Source of the DNA: Ciborinia camelliae
Lineage: Eukaryota; Ascomycota; Leotiomycetes; Helotiales; Sclerotiniaceae
DNA: 64,000 nucleotides
Assembly: GCA_025890175.1 (NCBI GenBank)
Contig: JANPYM010000001.1
Coordinates: forward strand, 1,647,004 to 1,711,003
Direction of reading: 5' to 3'
Below are positions 45,117 to 57,090 of the stretch, piece after piece. The position numbers and the translations under genes are program-made. Position 1 is the first letter of the stretch. Every line of letters begins with the position of its first letter. A model generated the notes under the pieces. That model had not been told where the DNA came from, searched no databases, and worked only from the letters and a program-made list of their open reading frames with translations.

Positions 45117-46266
45117 ACGGGGCTTCGTTTGCTTTCTCGCGAGTCCATGATTTGGCATAAAGATTCGGGATCGATTATATTCATGATCAATCTTAGGAAT
45201 TTCAATGCGAAATGATCTAGCAGAATAATATACGACCCTCTGCTCATATCTGCTGCATAAATATGACTTGGGATTGAACCTGCCTCAAACTCCCTTCACA
45301 TGACCGAAAGGCACAGTTTACTTTTACTCAATCCGAGATACCAATTTGCAACAATTCGCTTAGAGGGTGTACGCGATTTGTCTCTCACTGTAGAAACCCG
45401 CGCACGCATAACTACCTACAGATATACAGAGCATACGCCATTTGGTGCATCGACATAGGTTTCTTTCTCCACCTAATTGATATAGTAGTTACGAGCATGC
45501 AAACGTGCATTTTCATTACGTATGAAGTGACATACATTACGTGAACAGGCCGCGCTCGTGTAGATTTTCTCACCCAGTACCGGCATCACCGTCCACCCGT
45601 TTACCGACGGATTGTGCGATTTCGTCGAGATCAGGTCTGCATTGAGATGCATTCATATCTGAAGGCGAGTACCAAGATAACAGATATCCAATTTGTATGT
45701 ATCACAAGCGAGGAACCGAGTAACCGTAGAAAACCAAGAATCCATCCATCCATCCATCCACCAACCAAATCCGCACTCCAAGTTTCGTGACACCAGAGCA
45801 TAACCCCACGGCGTGAACCCGCACGAGCTCAGGACATATCCAATGGGGTGACGCGATCCTACCGAGCAATCGCACTGCATCTGCACGCATAATCTGCGAG
45901 AGAAAAATATCGATGCGCCCCGAGGAGTGCCCCGCATCTTCGGGGTGGTACATGGGAGGGAGATGTTTGGTCAGGTGGTGGGATGTGGATGTGGATGTGG
46001 AGTGAGGTGGTTGCGTACCAGCTGAAAGCCGTATTGTAAGAGAGGAGAAGCATTTTAAATGATATCATCATGGTGGTAAGCGAATAGATGTGTGTGGCTC
46101 TTGTGAGAGGAGTGGGTGTGGAATGATATTAGGGTGGTGTAATTATATCCCGGCATGAGTTCTGCCCAAGTGTTCTTATATTTTCAAGAACCTCCTTACA
46201 AATTCTTTTCTTAAGTTCCTGCTTCATAACAGATTAGCTTATAGTCTACTTTCACCTTTTATTATC
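45117..46266. other. Intergenic with ATCC microsatellite
   Basis: Carries a (TCCA)n run at about 45739-45763 and a (GGATGT)n stretch near 45980-46000. Minus-strand frames here overlap the repeats and are rejected. The right part is the promoter of the M20 dipeptidase. Confidence 0.5.
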
Positions 46267-48045
46267 ATGCCTCTTTACCAGAAAGTACAAGATACATTCA
46301 ATCTACAACCAACCATGGCTACCGATAAGCTGGACCTTGTTTTCAACAAGTATGTGTGTGGGTCGAGATAATGAGCAATCTTTGAAGCTAGTGCTAGAAA
46401 CTGACTGGGTGGTGCTCGACATAGAATTGATGAGCTTGCCGTTGCCTCTCATAACAACATCATCAATGACCGTGAGTCAAATAACCACAAATAATGAAGA
46501 ATTGACGTTCTAACTAGAGAATAGGACTCGCGCCAGCCATCAAGATTTCCTCAATTTCTTCTGACCGAACCTCTGAGGGGCGCGAACAGGTAGTAAAAGT
46601 ATGTATAGATCCCCCGAACGCCTTTGGAAACATTACCAGGTGATATTCTGACGCGCATTTACAATGACTTAGATGACAGATTTTCTGGAAAGCCAACTCA
46701 AAGCCCTGCAGGCATCTGTGACACGGTATCCACTGGGGCCAGAACCAGGCACAGACGACCTCCAGCTCCCCGACATCGTTATCGCCAAATACCCAGAGGA
46801 ATACGACGACAAGAAGAAAACGATTCTAATCTACGGTCATTATGATGTTCAGCCCCCCGGAGAAGGCTGGGATACCGACCCATGGACCCTCACAGAAAAA
46901 GATGAAAAGCTATACGGGCGTGGCTCTACCGACGACAAGGGACCTGTTCTTGCATGGCTCAATGCACTCGAGGCCTATCGGCTAGCGGAAGTCGAGGTTC
47001 CCGTCAATCTGATCTTCTGTTTCGAAGGGATGGAGGAATCCGGTTCCACCGGATTTGCGGATTTTGCCATCCAAAACCGCGCTCTCTTTGAACATGTCGA
47101 TGCGGCGTGCATCTCAGACAACTACTGGCTTACGACCCGAAAGCCCTGTTTGACCTATGGACTCCGAGGTATCAACTATTTCAACCTCACCGTCGAACAT
47201 GCAGGTGTTCAGCTCCACAGCGGAATGTTCGGGGGTTGCGTATATGAGCCCATGACCGATCTAATCATTCTACTCTCAAAGCTCGTCGATTCGCAGGGTA
47301 ACATCTTGATTCCCGGAATCAATGGACTTGTGGACGATGTCTCCAAGGAAGAGATGGAAGAATATGCCACCATAGAATTCACGACCCAAGATTTCCAGGA
47401 CACCATCGGCAGTGACGCAAACATTTACGATGACCCCAAGGAAACTCTCATGCACCGATTCCGATACCCGTCTCTCACCATTCACGGCATTGCCGGCGCC
47501 GATTCAAGCCCAGATCAGACAACGGCAATCTATCCTAAGGTTACGGCGAAGTTTTCCATTCGAACCGTACCGTCTATGGAAAAGAACGCGGTCACGAACC
47601 TCACAATTCATTATCTTGAACAGGAGTTTGAGAAACTCGGAAGTAAGAATACGTGTAAAGTGGAATTATTTGGGGAATCTGCTCCGTATTGGCTTGGGAA
47701 ATCGGATGACGCCAACTTCAACGCTGGTAAAGCAGCTACGCAGAGAGTTTATAAGACGGAACCCGATTTGACTCGCGAAGGAGGAAGGTTAGTCTAAGCC
47801 CCTTTTTATGCTGGCTCTTTGAACCTATGTGTAATCACTGCAGTTGACTGACGACATGAAAACAATATAGTATCGGGGTAACACTCGATTTGCAGAATGC
47901 TTTGGGGGATAAGAGCATCATGTTGTTGCCAGTGGGGATGTCGGATGATGGGGCGCATGGCCCTAATGAGAAGCTTAATAAGAATAACTATATTGAAGGA
48001 AGCAAATTGCTTGGGGCTTACTGGTGGTACTTTGCCAATCCATAG
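46267..48045 (+). CDS. M20 metallodipeptidase (Dug1/CNDP2-like, Cys-Gly dipeptidase)
   Basis: Proposed CDS is join(46267..46349,46425..46471,46525..46598,46673..47787,47871..48045), 497 aa; all four introns (75, 53, 74 and 83 nt) fit in phase. The M20 signature is complete: YGHYDVQPP (zinc His and Asp), [10 protein letters not shown] (bridging Asp), FEGMEESGS (catalytic and zinc Glu), ISDNYW (Asp), HSGMFGG, and a C-terminal DDGAHGPNE that supplies the last zinc His. The junction of exons 4 and 5 recreates [14 protein letters not shown], as in CNDP2. Length matches the ~480-aa family. Dug1 hydrolyses Cys-Gly in cytosolic glutathione degradation. The alternative start (ATG 46315, [10 protein letters not shown]) is equally plausible. 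Confidence 0.92.
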
Positions 48046-48906
48046 CCCAAATCTGACGGTTGAAGGGTGGATTCTTTTGTTGTGGTTATTGGTATTCTTT
48101 TATTTTATGTTTGATGAATATTAAGTCCTAAGGAACTTATTAGGTCCGTACTATTATCTATGAAGCCATACGAATATTCAAGCAACTCCACGATTGAAAT
48201 GATTTTGGCTATTGATGCCCTTCACGTCGCAACCATCTCCGACATTCTCATTATATTGATTCCGTAACTCCCAATGCTGATCAAGAGCTACTACATTATT
48301 AATTGGTTACAAAATACTCCAAACTTATCTAACCAAACTAGATTTCGATTTTTAACAAAATCTATACCATCCGTAAAAACTGGACGAGAATCAGTACTTG
48401 AAATCCACTTGGATATCGCAATTTTTAATGAGATGAGATGAGATGAGAATCACTGAAGAACATCTTCGCTTATCTGGCTTTGTTTTCATGACGAGAGATA
48501 CTCCAGGCGTTAAGATCACCAATGTATGCATAGGTAAGTATCCACAGTAAAGAAAGCATGTTCTCCCATCATACTATGATGATCGATCAAGCCATAGATT
48601 CAAAGTTACACGAAAGCAGAATAAATGAGACGAATGAATGTTGGACCAAAAGCACTCTTACACAATCTAAACCCCGATCACCTGTCCTACCCTTCAAGCC
48701 TCACCATATTCAATTGAGGTTCTCGAACCTAGTTTACAGGTTCAACAATTACTGCAAGTCATCACACTAGCAATTATCTTGTTATTGTTCTTGTAGACCA
48801 ATCGGACACTTGGTCTCAGAAAATGGCAGGAAAATGTACCACGAAATTCTGCTTTTTTCATGACGTCTCTTCGCTCATTATGATTACCATTGATAATCAT
48901 TGATCA
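48046..48906. other. Intergenic between two convergent genes
   Basis: Contains a (GAGAT)n run at about 48430-48450. No gene is supported. Confidence 0.5.
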
Positions 48907-50460
48907 TCAATAGTCTATGCCATACTGAATATCTAACAAGAAATCCCTAATCTTCCCCTTTAGCTCCCTAGCAGCTTCAGCATTTCTCCAGAAATGATCT
49001 CCATGAGCTATCTCTTCGTATCTAAAAGTAATTCCATTTACGGGCTCTCTACTTTGGCATATACCCGATAATTTTTCGGTCCAGCCTGTGAGATCATTTT
49101 CAGTAACGGTCATTACGAATGAGAGTCAACTTAACTTACGTTCAAAAGTTTTGACTTGGACAAAAATATCGCCAGTCCCATAAATAAACAACGTAGGATC
49201 GATTGTGAACTTAACATCGTTTTCCATTTTCTGGCTTTGCTTTCCGAAAAAGAATGTCGGCCTCCAACCCCCAATACTAGCCAAATTATTGATTATCCCG
49301 TCAGGAGGCAAAGGAGAAACAAGTAGGTAGGCGACCTTGAAATCACCTACAGGATCATCCAAACTATTGACTTTATTATTTTGAGAATGTTTCTCCGAAT
49401 TTTCTACATTCGCATCAGCCTCCTGACCTCGATTAGCCATGGAATTATAGCTTTGTCCTGTCTTTGGCGACCAATGGCGACCCATAGACTTGATTATGTC
49501 TAAACTCTTTCTAGCACTCAACGGTGCATCCATTGAAAACGATCGCATCACCCCGGAACGATGCGCATCATTACTGGCTCTTCTGATATCTTCATCACCG
49601 CCCATTCTAACCGCAGAGCTAGATAGTCGACTGTTATAAGTCGTTTTCTGTTCCTCAAATTGTAGACTACGACCTCTCCGATGATTTCCTTCTCGAAGTA
49701 ATGAAAATGTAGTTTCGATTGCTTCGTTCTGTTGAGTGGCTAAAAATCGTGCTCGAGATCTTATGTCCGCGTATGGACTACCAGAAACTGGTTGCTGAAA
49801 AGGAATGACAATGCTGAGGAGGCTCCGTTCGAGATTTATTGTAACAAGAGATCCATATGAGTAGCCCGCAAGTAGTAGGAGAGGCTTCGAACCAGATCTC
49901 TCAATATCTGGCCCTGCAGACGTAGGTCTACCTGAACGGGTATCATTTGTAGGCTCCAAAAGGAGCTGTGATGGAGCAGGAGTGAGATCTGAGAGTTGAG
50001 GTTCGGATTGTATCAATGAAGGTGGCATGGACAAATACGGCACAGTAAGGTAATGGAGATAGATTACCATAAAGCCGAGAAATGATACATAATCCTTTTG
50101 TTCGGGTAGGGATGACCATGAAGTCTGCCCTTTGGAAGAGCCCGCACCACTGTGAAAATTAGCGGAACTGGAATGGAATGGAGAATACACAACACGAACG
50201 GTTACATACCGAAAATTGAAAGTTCCAACCACGAAGCCCTCCTTCAAAATGGTAGAAGCAACCAAATCAACCACAGCATCATCATAGCTTCCACCCAAAG
50301 GTGCATACGGATGCGCAACAATAGCAGCCTTCTTTCTCCACGGTAAAACCTGCGCGACAGAAGTAGGCATAAGACATCTTGGGTGATAGATACGACATTC
50401 AAGACTCAAACAGTCGTGGATAGAGGGGATTGTGAAGCTTAGGGTAGGCGGTGGTAGCAT
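48907..50460 (-). CDS. Alpha/beta hydrolase with a large disordered insert
   Basis: Proposed CDS is complement(join(48907..49085,49140..50149,50210..50460)), 479 aa; introns are 54 and 60 nt (the 60-nt one has no stop and keeps frame if retained). The start is the ATG at 50460 (MLPPPTLSFTIPSIHDCLSL). Motifs in order: AAIVAHPYAPLGGSYDDAVV, GTFNFRGAGSSKG (oxyanion region), AGYSYGSLV (nucleophile elbow G-x-S-x-G), IYGTGD (acid) and AHGDHFWR (His). The triad is thus visible. Between the nucleophile and the acid lies a ~130-residue polar insert rich in Ser, Arg and Asn, typical of fungal members. Substrate unknown. Confidence 0.85.
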
Positions 50461-52382
50461 AGCGATTGTGTTTTCCCAGGGAAGGCCACTCTCATCCAAC
50501 GGGTAGGTTGTGTAGAATTGTTTTTGGCATCATGAAGTGAGCTTCTGCCAAAGATCGTGCTATCAATACGAGTAGCTTGAGTTGAAGATCGATGTCAAGG
50601 ATTGTGTTTGTAAAATGTTGTGGAATAAAGGTTGTATGATGTACGATCTCACTAGGGATTTAGGGCTGCGACGGAATAATCTTAGCTCCTGTCGGGGTGG
50701 TGTAGATCTCCCGGAAAGTAGCCTATGGAAAGTTGATAACTACTAGGTATTAAAATTCAATGCCGGTACTTGAAATGGCATTTTATAATGTATCCATAAA
50801 TCTTTTTTAAACTTTATTATTTTATAAAAACTAACAGATGTATATAATTGTTGAACCTCAAAAATTCCAAAGATTATTCAAACAACTAATAAAGTTATTA
50901 ACTCTCATACTGCCTTTCTATAGACAAAAATAGTCTTTTGGAATCGTAAAGCTAATCGGGTTATAGACATCAATGGCCCCCGGTGGGCGGGATTTTAGGA
51001 CATGTATATAAAACCAGGCAGTATAACTAATGGATTCAAAGTCTTATTAGGTTTTGGTAAAGTTCGGTTCTTGTGGATCTAATGTACTCGAAAGAATCTC
51101 TGGTCAGCCAAGATTAGAGGGGCGAGGAGGAGAGCGGTAACAAGAACGGGAACGAAGCGGGGGGTTAGATTCGGAGAAAAAGGACTCGAAAGGGAGCGGA
51201 GTTGGGGGAGGATAGAGGAAGGAGGAAAAGGGGGAAAAGGGAACAACGAAGAGGGAGCGAGTGGATGGGAAGCTGGTCTGGTAGAGAAAGTCTATTTCGG
51301 GTAAACTCGGCATGTACGTCCGGAAGATGGGTAACAAGATGTGGAGATGCCTCCTCAAGAAAAATATACATAGTTGGCAATGCGTCTCCTGCATTTGGCT
51401 ACATTTTTGTTTCCTTTTCTTTGTCTGCAAAGGTATCCTATCTGCTGGTAGGGAAGAGAATACCACCCGTCAACCTTAGCCATATATCCACCACTCACAA
51501 AAGAACGCCCAAAACTCCGTGGAATCTCTACCCCAAATCATTCTCCATCTCGCAAGATATCTGCCACGAAGTCAACCCCTCCGCGCATCTGAGATACCTG
51601 TTCTCTTTTTCGTATATCGATCTCGAAAGCCCAAATCATCTCTTCCTCTCGAAGAAGCTAGATGAACCCGCGATGGCTACCGACTGATCCATAACCCATT
51701 CACCAACTCCAAGATATTTCTCAATCCAACCGTTGATCTCTTTGTTTTCGGTGACATCTTTCTTAAGACTGGGTCTAGAGTCCCGAAGGATGGGAATTGT
51801 TAGCCTTCTGGTATCAGTTCCAGCTTACACCGCCAGAACAAGAAAACCGAGCTTTGCCTCTGAATTGCAAGTTGGACATTTCGCAGTATTGTCAAGAAGG
51901 AAAGTATAGGGGCAAACACACGTTAAACCAGTTGATCTTTTCATACCAGCCAAGAATGCAGAGACTGAATCAAGAATGGTCAGTATACCTTTCGGCTTTC
52001 GCAATAAGGGGAAGGAATAGTTACATAGGACAGCATCAAATGCATAATGAGTAAGTTTTCCGAGCTTCCCCCAGAGTCCAAATGTTAGTAAATTGAGGAA
52101 CTGAACTGATTAGGTTCTCATGTTTTGAAAGACCTGAAAGCTTAGGGAGGGATAACCCACCACCATGTTTATGACTTGAAGAGCAAGTATTCAAGAGGTA
52201 GGGCGAATAGTAAGGTTCGAAACCCGAATGGTATTTGATGTACGAAACGTTGGGTTATGATTTGATTGATTTGATCTGAGCTGACAGACTTTGAGTTTTG
52301 ATACTAGGTAGGTAGGTAGTGTCGGGTACCATTGACCATCGAAATGAACCTTAATCAATTGATGCGACGAGAAACAACATAA
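50461..52382. other. Intergenic
   Basis: Promoter of the hydrolase, then a purine-rich stretch at 51110-51290. A 161-codon plus frame (51202-51687) is embedded in it and is low-complexity at its start, so not called. Nothing else supported. Confidence 0.4.
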
Positions 52383-52540
52383 TTAGTGCCTTAGCGTTAA
52401 GGCACTAAGTTAGTACGGAGGTCCCGGAGGTCCCGTCGGAATTCTCCCGCCCGGCCGAGGTCCCGTCCGAAACCTGCCCACCTCAGGTGGACCTCCAGCT
52501 CGACTTTCAAATTACAACCTTAATAGTAAGGTTACAATTT
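52383..52540. repeat. Two hairpins flanking a GC-rich segment
   Basis: A perfect 11-bp inverted repeat with a 4-nt loop (52383-52408, TTAGTGCCTTA/TAAGGCACTAA) is followed by a GC-rich, GGTCCCG-repeating segment. A second, imperfect 14-bp inverted repeat with an ATAG loop (52509-52540, AAATTACAACCTTA/TAAGGTTACAATTT) closes it. Both stems end in CCTTA/TAAGG. A ~160-bp non-autonomous element or structured site is possible. Confidence 0.55.
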
Positions 52541-52749
52541 GGAAAATCCATGAAACGGGGCGGCTGAAAAAGATCATGACCGAAAGAATGGCCGATGGCC
52601 GACACTCAATCTAGCTAAGATTTCACTAGACCTTTATCTGGCACAACGTACAGATTATCTACCTTGGGTACAGGTAGATAATCAACTCGGTCACCATGCC
52701 ACCTTTCCATTCGGACCTGAGTTATCCAAAAGAGGCCAGCAGCCATGGA

Positions 52750-53240
52750 TGCCAAGGTCGTAGGTACCTACTAAGGTATCTACCAGGTATCCTACTACGG
52801 ACATCTACATAGATGATAGGTAGGTAGGTAGTAGGTACTTAGTATAGGAGAAGGGAAGGGAAGAGAAGAGGAGTGAAGATAAGAAGGTGGTATACTAGGT
52901 AGGTAGGGAAGGTTAGGGAAGGTAAGGGATGGTAAGGGCAGGTCAGAATAATCACTTTTTTATGTGCAAGTAGGTAGTAGGTAGCAAGGTAGGTCAATAG
53001 AGCTGGAGCTTCAATGTATGTTATGAATAATAGCCCTGTATCTACCTATCTACTCCGGCTAGATACCTAGGTAGTATACAGTAGGTAGGTATATATGAAT
53101 ACTATACTCACTGATTGATTCTATTAGATTGATCTAACTAGGTACCTATATATAAGTACCTACCTACCTATCTACCTATTACCTACCTAGGTATTTATCT
53201 TCAGTAACATGGAACCTACTAAATCATAATAATAAATAGA
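52750..53240. repeat. Low-complexity GTAG/CTAC-rich tract
   Basis: Many TAGGTAGGTAG and TACCTACCTA runs in both orientations, including near-palindromic CCTAGGTA words. No gene. Confidence 0.75.
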
Positions 53241-53536
53241 TGATGATTGATTTGACCATCTATAGGAACATACTACCTAGATCTTTATACTAGATATGTG
53301 ATGACTGATTTGACATCTACATGAACCTCCTACCTAGGTCTTTATACTAGATACGTGATAATTGATTTGACATCTACTGGAACCTACCTACTACCTAGAT
53401 CTTCATGCTAGCTAGATATGTGATAATGGAACCTCCTATCTACATAATGATTGATTTGACATCTACTGGAACCTACCTACTACCTACCACCTACCTAGGT
53501 CTCTATACTAGATACCTACATGATGATTCATTTCAC
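53241..53536. repeat. Minisatellite, ~58-bp unit
   Basis: Units begin TGATGATTGATTTGAC at 53241, 53299 and 53356, with further degenerate copies around 53420-53536. Each unit carries ACATCTA(C/T)..GAACC, CCTACCTAG and (T/C)TTATACTAGATA. The first spacings are 58 and 57 bp. No gene. Confidence 0.8.
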
Positions 53537-53859
53537 ATAGAAATTCGCTATCGCGGACGGGACCTATCTAAGTGCACCCCTAACCCAACGTGTTGATATG
53601 GGTGGGGTTGAAGTCATAGCAAACCATTCCTCGAAGTGGGATCTCATGGATATTTCATGGATATTTCATGGATCTTGGATGGATGCATCACCTTTGATTA
53701 GGTATCATCACCTAGCTATTATTATTATTATTAGACTTGTCACTTGTAAGCCCGGACTCCAAGACTTTCCTAGTCCCTACCTACGGTCCCCGCCTCCCTC
53801 GCAACTCAACTAGTACACCTACCGTAGCATAGTGGGCTGTTTTGAAGATGGAGGGGACC

Positions 53860-54419
53860 ATCACTTTTTTTTTTTCTCTCAGGGTATGAAAAAAAGCCAT
53901 TCCCCCCCTCCTCACCCCCCTCCTTTCCAAATTCCCATCCTTTCCCTTCCCATCAAATCTTCACATCACAACCACAAGCTCTTTCAAAGTCATTCTATTC
54001 GTTCTTCATCCTCACATCTGGTCAACTGGTAAGTTTATCTCTTCTTCGTTCATTCATTTAACTCTTGTATCGTCTACTTCTGCTGGTACTTCTCGTGTTG
54101 TGTTGTGTTGTGTTTCGTATTGAATCTCAGCTCAACAATTCAAACATTGGCATTCTTGGTCTGTTTTATCCGTCTCCGTGGCTTTAACCCAACCAACAAT
54201 TTTGAAGGAACACAGCACAACACAAAACTAACCCATTTTCTTTCCCTCTTTCGCGGATTTCAATATTCTTCTTCACGTTTGTACCTTCTGCTGCATTTCT
54301 TAATTTGATTGCTCACATTTAACTGACGAATTGAAAGTCTCTATACAGTTGTACGAACACCCCACCACAACCGAATCCTCCCTACATATTTCCTCAACCT
54401 CCCTCCATAATTTTAAAAA
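53860..54419 (+). promoter_or_regulatory. Pyruvate kinase promoter and 5'-UTR intron
   Basis: A long pyrimidine tract (CCCCCCTCCTC..., 53907-53960) like the CT boxes of fungal glycolytic promoters precedes the leader. A good donor GGTAAGTTT (54029) pairs with CTATACAG (54348); a TTTAACTGACG branch sequence lies 25-30 nt upstream of the acceptor. This would be a ~320-nt leader intron ending 71 nt before the start codon. Confidence 0.5.
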
Positions 54420-56130
54420 ATGGCCACCGCAATGGATCACTTAGTTACTGGAACCTCCAAGATTGCTTGGTTGGCTAACCTCAACACTGAGTTCAAGCCC
54501 ACCAAGAACTATCGCCGTACTTCAATTATTTGCACAATTGGTCCCAAAACCAACTCGGTCGAAGCTCTCAACAAGCTCCGCGTGGCTGGTCTCAATGTTG
54601 TTCGCATGAACTTCTCCCACGGTTCATACGAATACCATCAATCCGTTATTGACAATGCCCGTCAGGCCGAGAAGGTTCAAGCTGGACGTCAACTTGCCAT
54701 TGCTTTAGATACAAAGGGTCCAGAAATTAGAACTGGTAACACAGTCGGTGATGCCGATATCCCTATCTCTGCTGGATCAGAGATCAACATTACCACCGAC
54801 GACAAGTATGCTACTGCTTGTGATGACAAGAACATGTACGTATAATTCTCAACAATAACTTCATAATGAGGAATAGATCTAATGCTAATGCGTGTGCTCC
54901 GTCGCAGGTACGTCGATTACAAGAACATTACCAAGGTTATCGAACCAGGACGTATCATCTACGTTGATGACGGTGTCCTCGCATTTGATGTCTTGGAGAT
55001 TGTTGACGAGAAGACTATTCGTTGCCGCGCAAGAAACAACGGAAAGATTTCTTCCAAGAAGGGTGTCAACCTCCCAAACACCGATGTCGATCTCCCAGCT
55101 TTATCCGAGAAGGACCAAGCCGATTTGAGATTTGGTGTCAAGAACAACGTCGATATGGTCTTCGCCTCATTCATCCGTCGTGGTGAGGATATCAAGTCAA
55201 TCCGTAGGGTTCTCGGTGAGGATGGAAAGCACATTCAAATCATTGCCAAGATCGAGAACAGACAAGGTCTTAACAACTTCCCTGAGATCTTGAAGGAGAC
55301 CGATGGTGTCATGGTTGCTCGTGGTGATTTGGGTATTGAGATCCCAGCAGCTGAGGTTTTTGCTGCCCAAAAGAAGATGATCGCTATGTGCAACATGGCC
55401 GGTAAGCCAGTCATCTGTGCCACTCAAATGCTCGAGTCCATGATCTACAACCCAAGACCAACTCGTGCTGAGATCAGTGATGTTGGTAACGCTGTCACCG
55501 ATGGTGCCGACTGTGTTATGTTGTCTGGAGAGACTGCTAAGGGAAGCTACCCTAACGAGGCCGTTACCGAGATGCACGAAACTTGCTTGAAGGCTGAGAA
55601 CTCCATCGCATACGTCTCTCACTTCGAGGAACTTTGCAACCTTACCGAACGACCAGTCAGCGTTGTCGAATCATGCGCCATGGCAGCAGTTCGTGCCAGT
55701 TTGGATATCAATGCAGGTGCTATCATTGTTTTGTCCACCAGTGGAGACAGCGCACGTCTTCTCTCCAAGTACAGACCAGTTTGCCCAATCTTCATGGTTA
55801 CCCGAAATGCCAGCGCATCCAGATATGGTCACTTGTATCGTGGTGTCTATCCTTTCCACTTTGCCGAGGAGAAGCCAGACTTTTCCAAGGTTAACTGGCA
55901 AGAGGATGTTGACAGAAGAATCAAGTGGGGTATTGCTGAGGCTATCAAGCTTAAGGTCTTGGCTCAAGGTGAGAGTGTCGTCGTTGTTCAAGGATGGAAG
56001 GGAGGTATGGGTCACACCAACACGTAAGTTTTCATCATTATTAATTCGGTCTTTACTATCGCTAACGTCTATTTCTAGTCTCCGTGTTATCAAGGCTGAG
56101 CCAGAGAACCTTGGTTTGGCACAAAACTAA
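54420..56130 (+). CDS. pyk1: Pyruvate kinase
   Basis: Proposed CDS is join(54420..54835,54908..56023,56079..56130), 527 aa, the usual fungal length; introns are 72 and 55 nt. Motifs are textbook: [29 protein letters not shown] (substrate loop), [29 protein letters not shown] (catalytic Lys and metal-binding Glu), [24 protein letters not shown] and [11 protein letters not shown]. The C-terminal allosteric domain with [15 protein letters not shown] and [15 protein letters not shown] follows. It converts phosphoenolpyruvate plus ADP to pyruvate and ATP in the cytosol. Codon usage is strongly biased to C-ending codons (AAC, AAG, ATC, GTC), as expected of an abundant protein. Exon 2/3 join gives [17 protein letters not shown]. 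Confidence 0.98.
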
Positions 56131-57090
56131 AGAGTATGGGACGAAACATAAGATAATACCATTATGAACCACAGTTCAACTCTCTAAACGATATACCCAA
56201 ACCTTGCATCGAACCAAGCTTCGAATGCTTTTATATGACCTCTCGAGTTCGTACCACTATTGGTTTTATCACTCCTTCATGTTTTGACGGTTATGATGAT
56301 GAGAAACAAACAAATCAGATGGTCACGGATTGGGTGGAGTTAATAGACGAATACCAAATGCATTACAGCCTTCAAATATACTTTTTTCTTGAGATTTCAC
56401 AATATTTTCCCCATAAGAGTAAAGCTCGTATCATCCTCGATCCTTTAACCTTTTTCCGATGTTTGAATTCGATTTGGAGTTTCAACCCCCATTTATCGAA
56501 TAAAACTTTGCAAAGTGGGATTTATTTATACATCGAGTACCAAATTTGACAGTCAATTCAGTAATACAAAATCGGCTTGTCAAAAAATTATGGCCAGGCC
56601 TGCTTTCAGCCTCGTTTTTGTGCACGTACCTCACAAGGCTGACCTTTTAACCTCATGTCCATCGCATGTGATGCCACAACTCGCATGATAGATTCGGTAT
56701 GATATTATTTTATTTAATAATTCAAATCTGAAATCCCATCCAGTTGAGCTTGATTTACATTTTTTGCATGTGCTCATATCATTTCATGGAACAACTTGCA
56801 GATCCAACCTAATGAAGCAGCTGCAGCTGTGCCAAATTCCCATCACTCTTGCCATTCCATTCCAGGCCGCTTAGCTAGGTAGATAACTGTAGTACGGCTC
56901 TGACAATCGATCCCATTACTTCACGGCATCAGTATTGAATACATATTATACCTATGAACTATTCTCTAGCGGAATCATGAACTTTTAAACAACCTGCAAA
57001 CCCCAATAATATTCAATACATCAACAAAAGAAACATCATAATCCGCAAACCACAAATTACGAACCGCGAACCACGAACCACGAAGTCAAA
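56131..57090. other. Intergenic
   Basis: Terminator/3' UTR of pyruvate kinase and promoter of the next gene. It includes three CGAACCACGAACCACGAA-like direct repeats just before 57091. No gene. Confidence 0.5.

Noticed and set aside
45653..46071. Several minus-strand frames
   Set aside because: They overlap the TCCA and GGATGT simple repeats and one another, with no domains.
51202..51687. 161-codon plus-strand frame
   Set aside because: The start is low-complexity and purine-rich; no motif or splice partner.
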